Assembly (NCBI GenBank): GCA_900548145.1 | Contig: URJB01000006.1 | Span: 1 to 64,000, forward strand | From: an uncultured Eubacteriales bacterium | Lineage (GTDB): Bacteria; Bacillota; Clostridia; Christensenellales; Aristaeellaceae | Length of the DNA stretch: 64,000 bases | Direction: 5' to 3' | Part shown: positions 53,886-63,006 of the stretch, piece after piece | How positions within the stretch are numbered: position 1 is the first letter of the stretch | Layout of the letters: each line of letters begins with the position of its first letter | Position numbers and translations under genes: made by a program | Notes under the pieces: model-generated | Seen by the model: the letters and a program-made list of their open reading frames with translations, nothing else | Told to the model about the DNA's origin: nothing | The model's database searches: none

Positions 53886-55037
53886 TTATTCTCCCTTGAA
53901 GATCTGAATCAGCAGGCTGCCCTCGCCGGAGCTGAAAGCGTCGATCCGAATGGGGAAATCATAGTCGTTGCGGAAAACAAAATTCAGCTTGGCGTTGCCA
54001 ACGGCAGCGTCCTGATGCATGGGCAGATATTTGGCGCAGCCCGGGCCGTGAGGACGGCGGTACAGCACCGTCAGGCCGGAAAGCTGCCGCACGGCGTTGT
54101 ACAGAGTGGAGCTGCTCTGGCAGGTGCCGCCACCGTAGCCCAGCTGGCTGCCGCCGTCGATCAGCACCGGTGCGGGGTGATACCCGTTGGTGCGCTTGTA
54201 CGGGCCGATCTGCGCGTTGAAATCCAACGCTTCACCGGGCTGCATCACCCGAGTCATCAGCTCACAGCTGCGCACGATATTCAGGCAGCGGCCCTCGTTG
54301 CCCTCCTTGCCGGTGTTGTACTCAAAGTAGCTGGCAAAGGCCGCGATGGGCGTTTCGGTGCTCAGCGGCTCGTCCGTAGGCGAGACGGGCACCAAATCGG
54401 TCAAAAGCGACGCGTCAATATAGCCGTAGGAACGCCAATAGAGGATCTTGGCAAAGCCGTCCACAAATTCCAGCACGGCGATCTTGCTGCCCTTGCCGAT
54501 CTGAATGGCGTTGATGGGCGCGTTGTTATCGGGAGCCTGATGGACCGGGGCTACGTCGGTCGTGGTCGCCACGTACTGGCTCAGCACCGTTCCGTAAGGC
54601 GGCGTGGAGGCCGGGTCGATGGGCACCACGTCCTCGCTGATCCACGTGCGGATGACGTAGCCCACATTGCCGTTGTATTCCGCCAGCACATAGGAGGGAT
54701 AGACCGCGTAGACCGTGATGGTCTCGCCTTTATTGATGGCGCAGACCACATCGCTTTCGCTGCTCTGCTCCGCCCGCATCCGAATGGTATTGCCGTTGGA
54801 GGTAAAGGGCTTGATAACGGCCCGGTACAGCGGCGTCAGGCCTTCGATGCTGGCCCGAACGCCCTGCGCATCCAGTTCCGACACGTTGTCTTCTTCGTCG
54901 CTGGCCACGCCTTCGACCTCGATGTCTTCGCCCAGCTGCGGCGGCTCCGCTTCACTTTCCTCGGCCAACGCCATCGTGCAGCACAGCAGCACGCACAGCA
55001 GCAGCGCCCAGACCGCTTTCCATTTGGAATGATTCAT
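53886..55037 (-). CDS. Secreted SH3/VanW domain protein
   Basis: The 383-residue protein has a signal peptide (LLLCVLLCCTMALA, cleavage near ALA-EE), an acidic linker, two bacterial SH3-like repeats (about 70-130 and 145-200) and a VanW domain (about 215-360) with GEALDFNAQIGPY and GYGGGTCQSSSTLYNA. SH3 repeats usually bind peptidoglycan; the role of VanW is unknown although it is named from vancomycin clusters. No van genes are near. ATG 55037 follows AGGAGG. Confidence 0.9.
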   Translation of the reverse strand: MNHSKWKAVWALLLCVLLCCTMALAEESEAEPPQLGEDIEVEGVASDEEDNVSELDAQGVRASIEGLTPLYRAVIKPFTSNGNTIRMRAEQSSESDVVCAINKGETITVYAVYPSYVLAEYNGNVGYVIRTWISEDVVPIDPASTPPYGTVLSQYVATTTDVAPVHQAPDNNAPINAIQIGKGSKIAVLEFVDGFAKILYWRSYGYIDASLLTDLVPVSPTDEPLSTETPIAAFASYFEYNTGKEGNEGRCLNIVRSCELMTRVMQPGEALDFNAQIGPYKRTNGYHPAPVLIDGGSQLGYGGGTCQSSSTLYNAVRQLSGLTVLYRRPHGPGCAKYLPMHQDAAVGNAKLNFVFRNDYDFPIRIDAFSSGEGSLLIQIFKGE

Positions 55038-55069
55038 GGATGGTTCCTCCTGAATTGGAAAAATCTGGT

Positions 55070-55621
55070 TCAGTCTTTTTCCGGCAACGACAGCAGCAGA
55101 CGGTAAAACCTCCGGGCCCGTCCGTCGTAAGCGGGCTTTTCCACCATGCACTGATACCCAGCCCGTTCAAAATTCCGCCGGGAAGGACCGTTTTCGGGAT
55201 CGACCGTGGCATAAACCGCATATCCGCCGTTCGTGCGGGCCATTTTTTCAAACAGGCGCAGGAATGCGGTATGCATCCCCTGCCCCCGGGCGGATGGACG
55301 AACCATCACATCGTGGAAATCAAAGCTGCCGCTGACCGGCTGTTTCAGTGAGGCCGCATAGCTATGACTGCCCCGCAGTTCGCCCGGGGTCAATTCAGCA
55401 AAGCCCAGCAGCATTTCGCCGTCAAAATAGGCAAAGCCCTCATCCGCGGAAACCACCTGCAAAAACTCCGCTTCATCGGAAGGAAAATACCAGCGCGGAT
55501 CCGGCAGCGCCTCCATCACTTCCCGCTGAAGCGCCAGCATCGCCGGTACATCGGCAGGGGTCAAAAGCCGGGGAACAAGGCCGTTTACGGCATAGGCTTT
55601 CAAATCTTGGGGCAGTTGCAA
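55070..55621 (-). CDS. GNAT family N-acetyltransferase
   Basis: The 183-residue protein has the acetyl-CoA binding motif VRPSARGQGMHTAFL near 115-129. The start is probably the TTG at 55621, eight bases after AGGAGG; the upstream TTG overlaps that site. The substrate is unknown. It lies 32 bases upstream of the VanW gene and is probably on the same transcript. Confidence 0.85.
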   Translation of the reverse strand: MQLPQDLKAYAVNGLVPRLLTPADVPAMLALQREVMEALPDPRWYFPSDEAEFLQVVSADEGFAYFDGEMLLGFAELTPGELRGSHSYAASLKQPVSGSFDFHDVMVRPSARGQGMHTAFLRLFEKMARTNGGYAVYATVDPENGPSRRNFERAGYQCMVEKPAYDGRARRFYRLLLSLPEKD

Positions 55622-55658
55622 AATCGTCGCCTCCTGCAAAAACCAAAAATGCTTTCTT

Positions 55659-55688
55659 ATTATAATCTTTGGAAGCCGGTGCTGTCAA
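55659..55688 (-). promoter_or_regulatory. Promoter of the GNAT-VanW transcript
   Basis: TTGACA and TATAAT are separated by 18 bases on the minus strand. Confidence 0.8.
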
Positions 55689-55769
55689 ATACGAAGAACT
55701 TCCCCTTGCCCCGGCCTTTCAAGCTGATCCGCCTTTTGAATTTTTCTCCAGGAAATTTTACAAAATCTG

Positions 55770-55798
55770 TTGACAGTTTTGCTTCGTCGTGTTATTAT
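55770..55798 (+). promoter_or_regulatory. Promoter of the amino-acid ABC transporter operon
   Basis: TTGACA (55770-55775) and TATTAT (55793-55798) are separated by 17 bases, about 50 bases before the ATG. Confidence 0.8.
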
Positions 55799-55847
55799 AG
55801 CACCACGTTAACGCACTAAAGCGATAACGACGAAAGGAGAAAGAACG

Positions 55848-56657
55848 ATGACGATGTTGAAGAAAGTTTTTGCTTCCCTGCTGGCTTTGGTAATGCTCCT
55901 GACCCTTTCCGCCGCTGTGGCCGAGGACAATTCCCTGCAGGCGGTTCTGGACAAGGGAACCTTTATTATCGGTCTGGACGACAGCTTCCCGCCCATGGGT
56001 TACCGGGATGAAAACAACGACATCGTCGGCTTCGATATTGACGTTGCCCGTGCAGTAGCCGAAAAGCTGGGCGTTGAATTTATCGCCCAGCCCATCAGCT
56101 GGGAAGCCAAGGAACTGGAGCTTTCCTCCGGCAATATCGACTGCATCTGGAACGGCATGTCCATCACGCCCGAACGGGAGGAAAGCATGGCCATGACCTT
56201 CCCCTACCTGAACAATCAGATCGTATGCTATGTCAAGGACGATTCGGACATCACCTCTCTGGCGGACCTGGCTGGCAAGAGCGTAGCCGTGCAGAATGGC
56301 AGCTACGCCGAGGAGCTTCTGCTCAGCGACGCTTATGCCGACGCGAAGGCTTCTTTCGCCGACATGCCCGGTTTTGAAGACTATCTGACCGCGCTGATGG
56401 ATCTGCAGCAGGGCGGCGTGGATGCGGTCATCATGGATCTGGTGGTGGGCGACTACCGCATCAACTCCATGGGCGCCGAAAACCTGAAGGCCGCCTTCCC
56501 CCTTGAGGACGACAACTACGGCATCGGCTTCCGCAAGGACGATCTGGCTCTTCGGGACAAGGTGCAGGACATTCTGAAGGAAATGAAAGCCGACGGTTCT
56601 CTGGCCGCCATCTCCGAAAAATGGTTCGGCTCCGACATCACCGTCGTTGCGGACTGA
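55848..56657 (+). CDS. Polar amino-acid ABC transporter substrate-binding protein
   Basis: The 269-residue protein has a signal peptide (cleavage near AVA-ED, no lipobox) and the SBP_bac_3 fold with GTFIIGLDDSFPPMGYRDE, GFDIDVARAVAEKLGV and WNGMSITPEREE. It should bind an amino acid outside the membrane. GAAAGGAG precedes the ATG. Two tandem modular elements separate it from its permease gene, which probably lets it be made in excess of the membrane parts. Confidence 0.93.
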   Translation: MTMLKKVFASLLALVMLLTLSAAVAEDNSLQAVLDKGTFIIGLDDSFPPMGYRDENNDIVGFDIDVARAVAEKLGVEFIAQPISWEAKELELSSGNIDCIWNGMSITPEREESMAMTFPYLNNQIVCYVKDDSDITSLADLAGKSVAVQNGSYAEELLLSDAYADAKASFADMPGFEDYLTALMDLQQGGVDAVIMDLVVGDYRINSMGAENLKAAFPLEDDNYGIGFRKDDLALRDKVQDILKEMKADGSLAAISEKWFGSDITVVAD

Positions 56658-56758
56658 GTTCGCTTCCGGACTGCGTGCGCTGGCGCGCAGGGGCGTAGGG
56701 AGACATGAAGCTTGGCCGGGGTTTTACCGCCGTGGCACAACAGGTGCCACGGCTCGCG
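56658..56758 (+). repeat. Post-stop modular hairpin element, copy C1 (partial)
   Basis: The unit lacks the first CAGGGG hairpin and starts with GGACTGCGTGCGC and its hairpin, then GACATGAAGCTTGGCC, the core GGGGTTTTACCGCCG and hairpin CCGTGGCAC/GTGCCACGG. It breaks off at GGCTCGCG and joins directly to copy C2, as copy A joins its neighbour. Confidence 0.85.
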
Positions 56759-56985
56759 CAAGGGGTAGTACCCCTTGACTCCGGACTGCGCGCCAGCGGC
56801 GCGCAGGGGTGCAGAGGGCCACGCAGGCTAACCGAAGTTTTACCGCCGTTCAGCAACGGACCTCGCGGCTCGCGGGTCTGGTAGAGCTTCTTGCCAGTCG
56901 AAGGCGAAAGGCCGCTATTCGGCGACAGGCCTCATGGCTCACTGAAAAGGCCAGCGTGGATTCTGAAACACGCTGGCCTTTGACC
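56759..56985 (+). repeat. Post-stop modular hairpin element, copy C2 with terminator-like end
   Basis: The unit starts with CAAGGGGTAGTACCCCTTG, then GGACTGCGCGCC with its hairpin, a diverged linker, the TTTTACCGCCG core and hairpin, GCGGGTCTGGTAG, the CCGCTATTCGGCGACAGGCC tract, and the hairpin AAAGGCCAGCGTG/CACGCTGGCCTTT at 56946-56981. About 75 bases then remain before the permease gene. Confidence 0.87.
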
Positions 56986-57061
56986 ATGCAGAGCAGGATT
57001 CCCCCGCCCCTCCGCCGAATTTTATCCTCCATTCCCCTATCAACCACCAAAGGAGCTCCCC

Positions 57062-57730
57062 ATGGCTATCAAATTCTTCAACGATCCTTCCAAGCTCTGG
57101 AACCTGACGGAGCTTCTGCTGCAAGGCGCAGGCGTGACCCTGAGCATCTTCTTTCTCACGCTCCTTTTTGCCGTGCCGTTGGGTGTGCTGTTCGCTCAGG
57201 CACGCATGAGCAAGCACGCCGTCCTTCGCGCCCCAACGTCGCTGTATATCTACCTGATGCGCAGCACCCCGCTGATGCTGCAAATCATGTTCGTCTACTT
57301 TCTGCTGCCGCAGATCCTGCCATTTAAGGTGGATCGCTTTTCGGCGGTCATTTTTGCGTTCGCCGTGAATTACGCCGCCTATTTTGCGGAAATTTTCCGT
57401 TCTGGCATCCAGTCCATCCCTGCGGGACAGTACGAAGCCGCCAAAGTGCTGGGCTATACCAAAACCCAGACGTTTTTCTGCATCATCCTGCCGCAGGTGG
57501 TCAAACGAGTGCTGCTGCCCATGACCAACGAGATCATCACCCTGATCAAAGATACGGCCCTTGCCTCCACCGTGGCCGTGGTAGAGCTGATGACCATCGC
57601 CAAAAAGCAGGTCAGCTCGTCCAGTTCCGTGGAGCCTTACCTGCTGGCCATCGTGTTCTATCTGGTGCTGAACGGCGTGGCTGAACAGCTGTGCAAGCTG
57701 GCGGAAAAGAGACTGAGCTACTATCGCTGA
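57062..57730 (+). CDS. Polar amino-acid ABC transporter permease
   Basis: The 222-residue HisM/GlnP-type permease has about five membrane segments, the N-terminal GAGVTLSIFFLTLLFAVPLG and the EAA loop QYEAAKVLGYTKTQTFFCIILPQ near 120-142. CAAAGGAG precedes the ATG. It is 18 bases upstream of the ATPase gene and forms one importer with it and the binding protein. Confidence 0.93.
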   Translation: MAIKFFNDPSKLWNLTELLLQGAGVTLSIFFLTLLFAVPLGVLFAQARMSKHAVLRAPTSLYIYLMRSTPLMLQIMFVYFLLPQILPFKVDRFSAVIFAFAVNYAAYFAEIFRSGIQSIPAGQYEAAKVLGYTKTQTFFCIILPQVVKRVLLPMTNEIITLIKDTALASTVAVVELMTIAKKQVSSSSSVEPYLLAIVFYLVLNGVAEQLCKLAEKRLSYYR

Positions 57731-57748
57731 AAGGAGCGTGACCGGCCG

Positions 57749-58501
57749 ATGATGCTGGAAGCAAAAGAAATCTGCAAGGGGTTTGACGGTCTGGGCGTGC
57801 TGCGGGGCATTTCTCTGTCCATCGCGCAGGGCGAGGTCATGGCGCTGATCGGCCCCAGCGGCTCCGGCAAAAGCACCCTGCTTCGGTGCCTGAACCAGCT
57901 GGAGACCATCGACTCCGGCGAGATCACGCTGGATGGCGAAACCATGTGCTCCATGAAGGACGGTGTTCTGACCTACGCCCCGGAAAAAAAGCTGCGGGAG
58001 CTGACCCTCCGCATGGGCATGGTGTTTCAGTCCTTCAACCTGTTCCCCCACCGGACGGTGCTGCAAAACCTGATCGACGCGCCGATCCGGGTCAAAAAAA
58101 TGCCCCGGGAACAGGCCACGGAGCAGGCGCATTATTTTTTGAAGAAAGTCGGTCTGGAAAGCAAGGCGGGCCAATATCCCTACCAGCTTTCCGGCGGTCA
58201 GTCCCAGCGGGTGGCCATCGCTCGGGCGCTGTGTATGCACCCGGAGATCCTCTGCTTTGACGAGCCCACTTCGGCACTGGACCCCGAGCTGACGCAGGAA
58301 GTTCTGGCCGTTATGCGCGACCTGGCACAGGAAAAAATGACCATGATGGTGGTCACTCATGAAATGAGCTTTGCCCGGGACGTGGCCGACCGGGTGGTCT
58401 TTATGGAAGGCGGACATATCGTGGAGGAAGGCGCGCCCCAGCAGGTGTTCCATTCCGAAAATCCCCGCACCCGGCAGTTTATCGGTCTGGTGTCCGGCTG
58501 A
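57749..58501 (+). CDS. Polar amino-acid ABC transporter ATP-binding protein
   Basis: The 250-residue ATPase has Walker A GPSGSGKST (35-43), a Q-loop in VFQSFNLFPH, the signature LSGGQSQR, Walker B DEPTSALDPE and H-loop VTHEM, the GlnQ/HisP pattern. A ribosome-binding site AAAGGAG lies about 12 bases upstream. Confidence 0.95.
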   Translation: MMLEAKEICKGFDGLGVLRGISLSIAQGEVMALIGPSGSGKSTLLRCLNQLETIDSGEITLDGETMCSMKDGVLTYAPEKKLRELTLRMGMVFQSFNLFPHRTVLQNLIDAPIRVKKMPREQATEQAHYFLKKVGLESKAGQYPYQLSGGQSQRVAIARALCMHPEILCFDEPTSALDPELTQEVLAVMRDLAQEKMTMMVVTHEMSFARDVADRVVFMEGGHIVEEGAPQQVFHSENPRTRQFIGLVSG

Positions 58502-58513
58502 AAGACCGGCTGT

Positions 58514-59200
58514 TCATTCTTTTTCATTCAACTCCCTCAGCAGGGTCAGATACCCGCTGAGGGTTTTCATTTCCTTGCGCAGCTGCCCTGCGCCGGGCAG
58601 CACGCTCTCCACATAGGCATGAAAAGCAGAGCTATGGTCTGGATGCACCTGATGCGCCAGCTCATGTACCACCACATAGTCGATATACTGAGGCGGAAAA
58701 TGCATCAGCGCCACATTCAGCCGCATTCGTCCGTCGGAAGTCATGCTTCCATAACGGGCTTTTGCATAACCAAAGCTCAGCGCAGTCGGATAAATATTCA
58801 TCCGTTTCGACCATTTTTCCACATAGGACGGAAGCTCCCGCCGGGCTTGTTCCGCCAGCCAGTTCAATACCTGCTGGGCCGGACGTCCCGTGCGCGGAAG
58901 CGTCAGCACGCCGTCCTGCATCGTTGCCCGATGAACAGAATCGCAGCTGATACGAACCCTTCCACCCAAATAGGGAATACAGCCGCCTTCTTCCAGCGAG
59001 AAACCGCACGTTCGGCTCTCGGCCGCCGAAAGCTCCTGCCGTTTCCGGGCGATCCAGTCCTGCTTTTCCAGAATAAAGGCTTCGATGGTGCGCAGGGGCA
59101 TCCGCAGGGGTGCGTGGGCAATCAAACGGCCCTGCCGGTCAAGGGTCAGGGCCAGAGTGCGACGATTGGAGCGCCGCATTTCATAGTTTTTTTCAGTCAT
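58514..59200 (-). CDS. YgjP-type M48 family metallopeptidase (DUF45)
   Basis: The 228-residue protein has the zinc motif HELAHQVHPDHS near 185-196 (HExxH plus a later His), the layout of the YgjP/WLM group. Substrates are unknown for most members. ATG 59200 overlaps the stop of the upstream GNAT gene (ATGACTGA), so the two are translationally coupled. Confidence 0.88.
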   Translation of the reverse strand: MTEKNYEMRRSNRRTLALTLDRQGRLIAHAPLRMPLRTIEAFILEKQDWIARKRQELSAAESRTCGFSLEEGGCIPYLGGRVRISCDSVHRATMQDGVLTLPRTGRPAQQVLNWLAEQARRELPSYVEKWSKRMNIYPTALSFGYAKARYGSMTSDGRMRLNVALMHFPPQYIDYVVVHELAHQVHPDHSSAFHAYVESVLPGAGQLRKEMKTLSGYLTLLRELNEKE

Positions 59201-59996
59201 AATTGATTCCCGGGTAATAACAGGCCGTGCGCACAAAGGTGGCGCTGCAGCTGCGGGCCAGCAAGCGCTGCATTTCGTTGCGGCGGATCACGTCGCATTC
59301 CACATGGTTCACGCCGCGTTCGCTAAGCGTTTTCATGCCTGCGGCGATCAGGCACTTGGCCATGCCCAGCCGCCGATAATTGGGCGACACGTACAGGCCG
59401 ATCAGTTTGGCGGCCTGACCCTCGCCGGTGAAGGCGATCTCCCCCACCACATCCTGTCCCCGGCAAAGATAGAGAGCAAAGAAGTGCGGCAGCGACATAT
59501 ACCGCTGAAGCAGCGCAGGCTGCCATGCATCCAGCCGGTAGGCGTTCATCCGCATCAGAAACGCCTGAATCTCCTGCGGCGTGTTCAGCGGCACAAAGCC
59601 CATATCGTAGCCCATAGGCGCGGAAGGACGGGCGTTTGGCACGCCCAGACTGATCACATCCAGCGCATCCGTCGCGTCAAAACCGCTTTCCAGATAAAAG
59701 GCCATCATAGCCGTATCCTGCGGGCTGACCTGTGCAAATACCCGGGCGGGAAGCTGGGGCGTCTGTGCCCGAAGCTGCTGTGCCCGTCCCAGCAGAGCGC
59801 CCAGCAGCATATCCTTGCCCGGCCCTTTCGACCGAATGCTCAAGTACAGGTTAATGGGTCTTTCGGGAAACAGATACGGGTGATAGGTTTCTATCAGAAA
59901 CCCGTCCGCAACGGTCATGTTGGCGCTGTCCGCCACCAGAAAGGTATTTTCCGGGGCCAGCCCATTCACGCTTTGCGGTGGGTGAAAAATATACAT
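59193..59996 (-). CDS. Two-part GNAT family N-acetyltransferase
   Basis: The protein (267 residues from ATG 59996) has a clear C-terminal GNAT domain with GLYVSPNYRRLGMAKCLIAAG near 196-216. Its N-terminal half resembles a second, weaker GNAT fold (SIRSKGPGKDMLLGALLGRA). The start is uncertain: ATG 59996 has GGAAAGG at 11-12 bases, while ATG 60008 is adjacent to it. It is co-transcribed with the metallopeptidase gene; the acceptor is unknown. Confidence 0.8.
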   Translation of the reverse strand: MYIFHPPQSVNGLAPENTFLVADSANMTVADGFLIETYHPYLFPERPINLYLSIRSKGPGKDMLLGALLGRAQQLRAQTPQLPARVFAQVSPQDTAMMAFYLESGFDATDALDVISLGVPNARPSAPMGYDMGFVPLNTPQEIQAFLMRMNAYRLDAWQPALLQRYMSLPHFFALYLCRGQDVVGEIAFTGEGQAAKLIGLYVSPNYRRLGMAKCLIAAGMKTLSERGVNHVECDVIRRNEMQRLLARSCSATFVRTACYYPGINYD

Positions 59997-60082
59997 GCAG
60001 TGACTCATCCTTTCCGGCTCTGCCACTCGTCCGGCGATTTCAGAGCATACGAAATACGCTCTTTTCTGACAGCGTACACTTT

Positions 60083-60111
60083 ATTTTACCCCAATTCTTC
60101 CAGATATGCAA
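60083..60111 (-). promoter_or_regulatory. Promoter of the GNAT-metallopeptidase operon
   Basis: TTGCAT and TAAAAT are separated by 17 bases on the minus strand. Confidence 0.6.
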
Positions 60112-60160
60112 GCGCCACCTGGCGCTGCGGGTTTTGGGGAAAATCGTCCGCCAGCTTTTC

Positions 60161-60252
60161 AGAAAACGTTTCCGTTTTTTACGTTTCTTTTCGTCGACTT
60201 CGTCTTGCTTTTTTGTTGAAAATGATGTATATTGTGCTTACGAAAACGATTG
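60161..60252 (+). promoter_or_regulatory. Promoter and LacI-type operator candidates of the GH94 gene
   Basis: TTGCTT (60205-60210) and TATATT (60228-60233) are separated by 17 bases. A near-palindrome GAAAACGTTTCC lies at 60162-60173, and a second AAAACG half-site element (CGAAAACGATTG) lies near the start point at about 60240-60251. Both resemble LacI/CcpA-family operators. Confidence 0.55.
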
Positions 60253-60339
60253 AGTTGCGGGCAAACAGATTTTCCCCATCTGCGGCTCGTCGGATTCCCG
60301 TTCCCCACCCCCACGGAAAACAGAATGGAGGTTCGCCTG

Positions 60340-62778
60340 ATGAACTACGGCCATTTCGATGACGCTCACTGCGAATATGTCATCACCCGTCCGGACACGC
60401 CCTATCCCTGGATCAACTATCTGGGCAGCGAGGATTTCTTCTCCCTGATGAGCAACACCTCCGGCGGCTACACCTTCTACAAGGACGCGCGGCTTCTGCG
60501 CATGACCCGTTACCGCTATAACAACGTCCCCACTGACGCGGGCGGACACTACTTCTACCTCAAAGAGGGCGACGTGATCTGGAACCCCGGCTGGCAGCCC
60601 ACCCAGACGCCGCTGGACAGCTACGAATGCCGCGTGGGCACGGGCTACACCAGCATCACCTCTTCCAAAAACGGCCTGAAAGCCTGTCAGACCGTCATGG
60701 TGCCCCGGGGATATACCGCCGAGGTCACCCGGCTGACCCTGACCAACGAGACCGCCGAAACGAAAAAAATCTCCCTGTACAGCTTTATCGAGTTCTGCCT
60801 GTGGAACGCGCAGGACGACTCCACCAACTTCCAGCGCAACTACGCGCTGGCGGAAATGGAGTTTGAAAACGGCGGCTCCACCATCTACCACAAGACCGAA
60901 TACCGGGAACGCCGCAATCATTATGCGGTTTATTCCGTCAATGCGCCGGTGGACGGCTATGACACCAGCCGGGAAGCTTTCCTTGGCCTGTACAATGGCT
61001 TTGGCAATCCGCAGGTGGTGCGGAACGACGCGCCCACCAACAGCGACGCTCATGGCTGGGCGCCCATCGCCAGCCACTGCATCCGCCGCGAATTGAAGCC
61101 CGGTGAGACATTGAGCCTGATCTTTGTGCTGGGCTATTGCGAAAACCCGGTGGACAAGAAGTTCGTTGCCCCCGGTGTGATCAACAAAGACCCCGCCCAT
61201 GCCCTGCTGCGGGAATTCCAGACCGACGCGCAGTTTGATGAAAAGCTGGCCGCGCTGAAGGAGTACTGGGCCGGTCTGCTCAACCACTTCCACGTGGACA
61301 GCCCGGACGAAAAGCTGAACCGTCAGGTGAACCTGTGGAACCAGTACCAGTGCATGGTCACCTTCAATATGAGCCGCTCTGCCAGCTACTTTGAAAGCGG
61401 CATCGGCCGCGGCATGGGCTTCCGCGATTGCAGTCAGGATCTGCTGGGCTTCATCCATCTGATCCCCGAACGCGCCCGGGGCCGCATTCTGGACGTGGCC
61501 GCCACTCAGTTCCCGGACGGCAGCGCCTACCATCAGTATCAACCCCTGACCAAGCGCGGCAACATGGACGTTGGCAGCGGCTTCAATGACGATCCCCTGT
61601 GGCTGATCTACGCCGTGAATGCCTACATCAAGGAAACCGGCGACATGAGCATTCTCAGCGAGATGGTCGATTTTGACAACGATCCCGCGCAGGCTCAAAC
61701 CATGATGGTGCATCTGAAGCGTTCCTTCCACTATATTGCCGAACACAAGGGCCCCCACCAGCTGCCCCTGATCGGCCGTGCGGACTGGAACGACTGTCTG
61801 AACCTGAACTGCTTCTCCGCCGAGCCCGGCGAGAGCTTCCAGACCGTCACCAACAACGACACCGGCATTGCCGAGAGCGTTTTCATCGCCGGCATGTACG
61901 TGGGCGTAGCGGACGACTACGCCAGCCTGTGCGATCGGATGGGCGAGACGGAAGAAGCCGCCTTTGTCCGTGCGGAAAAGGCGGCCATGATCGAAGCGGT
62001 AGAGAAAAACGGCTGGGACGGCGAGTGGTTCCTGCGGGCCTATGACGCTTTCGGCCACAAGGTCGGCAGCGACGAAAACAAAGAGGGCAAGATTTTCATC
62101 GAGCCTCAGGGCATGTGCGTCATGGCGGGCATCGGTGTGGACAACGGCATGGCTCAGAAGGCCATGGACGCTTCGAAGAAGTATCTGGAATTTGAGTACG
62201 GCGACGTTTTGCTCTGGCCCGCCTACACGGAGTACCATCTGGAGCTTGGCGAGATCAGCAGCTATCCGCCGGGATACAAGGAAAACGGTTCCGTTTTCTG
62301 CCACAACAATCCGTGGATCATGATCGCCCAGACGGTACTGGGCCATGGCGACGCGGCTTTCGAGCTGTACAAGAAGATCGCGCCCGCTTACATTGAGGAT
62401 CAGCAGCTTCACCGCACGGAGCCCTACGTCTACGCCCAGACGGTGAACGGCAAGGAAAGCTATCTGCCCGGCGAAGCCAAGAACAGCTGGCTGACCGGCA
62501 CCTCGGCGTGGAACTTCTTCGCCATTTCTCAGGCCATTCTGGGCGTGAAGCCCCAGTTTGACGGTCTGATGATCGACCCCTGTCTGCCCGCTTGTCTGCC
62601 GGAGGTCACCATCCGCCGGGAGTTCCGGGGCAGCGTCTACGACATCCACATCGTCAACCATTCCGGCGGCGAAAAGGCGCCCGTTCACATCACCGTCAAC
62701 GGCCAGCCCATCGAAGGCCAGATCATTCCCCTCCCCGACGCTCCCGGCGCTCACCTCCGCGTCGAAGTCAGGAGCTGA
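60340..62778 (+). CDS. Cellobiose phosphorylase, GH94
   Basis: The enzyme splits cellobiose with phosphate to glucose 1-phosphate and glucose in the cytoplasm. The 812-residue protein matches clostridial cellobiose phosphorylases in length and in N-terminal sequence (GHFDDAHCEYVITRPDTPYPW and DARLLRMTRYRYNNVP). The catalytic aspartate lies in RADWNDCLN near residue 485. ATG 60340 has GGAGG eight bases upstream. No sugar transporter is adjacent. A different GH94 disaccharide specificity is possible but less likely. Confidence 0.92.
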   Translation: MNYGHFDDAHCEYVITRPDTPYPWINYLGSEDFFSLMSNTSGGYTFYKDARLLRMTRYRYNNVPTDAGGHYFYLKEGDVIWNPGWQPTQTPLDSYECRVGTGYTSITSSKNGLKACQTVMVPRGYTAEVTRLTLTNETAETKKISLYSFIEFCLWNAQDDSTNFQRNYALAEMEFENGGSTIYHKTEYRERRNHYAVYSVNAPVDGYDTSREAFLGLYNGFGNPQVVRNDAPTNSDAHGWAPIASHCIRRELKPGETLSLIFVLGYCENPVDKKFVAPGVINKDPAHALLREFQTDAQFDEKLAALKEYWAGLLNHFHVDSPDEKLNRQVNLWNQYQCMVTFNMSRSASYFESGIGRGMGFRDCSQDLLGFIHLIPERARGRILDVAATQFPDGSAYHQYQPLTKRGNMDVGSGFNDDPLWLIYAVNAYIKETGDMSILSEMVDFDNDPAQAQTMMVHLKRSFHYIAEHKGPHQLPLIGRADWNDCLNLNCFSAEPGESFQTVTNNDTGIAESVFIAGMYVGVADDYASLCDRMGETEEAAFVRAEKAAMIEAVEKNGWDGEWFLRAYDAFGHKVGSDENKEGKIFIEPQGMCVMAGIGVDNGMAQKAMDASKKYLEFEYGDVLLWPAYTEYHLELGEISSYPPGYKENGSVFCHNNPWIMIAQTVLGHGDAAFELYKKIAPAYIEDQQLHRTEPYVYAQTVNGKESYLPGEAKNSWLTGTSAWNFFAISQAILGVKPQFDGLMIDPCLPACLPEVTIRREFRGSVYDIHIVNHSGGEKAPVHITVNGQPIEGQIIPLPDAPGAHLRVEVRS

Positions 62779-63006
62779 GCAGGGGCTGAGCCCCTGCACC
62801 CCGGACTGCGCGCCCGCTGGCGCGCAGGGCGCTAGAGGGACATACAAGTTGGCTGGGGTTTTACCGCCGTGGCACAACAGGTGCCACGGCTCGCCGGTCT
62901 GGCAGGGATTCCTTGTTAGTTGAATAGAAAAGACCGCTATTCGGCGACAAGCCTCATGGCTCGCAATAAAGGCCAGCATGGATTTGAAACCATGCTGGCC
63001 TTTTGC
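62779..63006 (+). repeat. Post-stop modular hairpin element, copy D (after GH94)
   Basis: The unit starts right after TGA with CAGGGGCTGAGCCCCTG, then a GCGCGCC hairpin, GACATACAAGTTGGC, the GGGGTTTTACCGCCG core, hairpin CCGTGGCAC/GTGCCACGG, the GGTCTGGCAG linker, CGCTATTCGGCGACAAGCC, and the terminator hairpin AAAGGCCAGCATG/CATGCTGGCCTTT with T-rich tail (62968-63006). It is the most complete copy. Confidence 0.9.

Noticed and set aside
60238..62979. 913-residue frame antisense to the GH94 gene
   Set aside because: Shadow of a clear cellobiose phosphorylase gene; no family resemblance.
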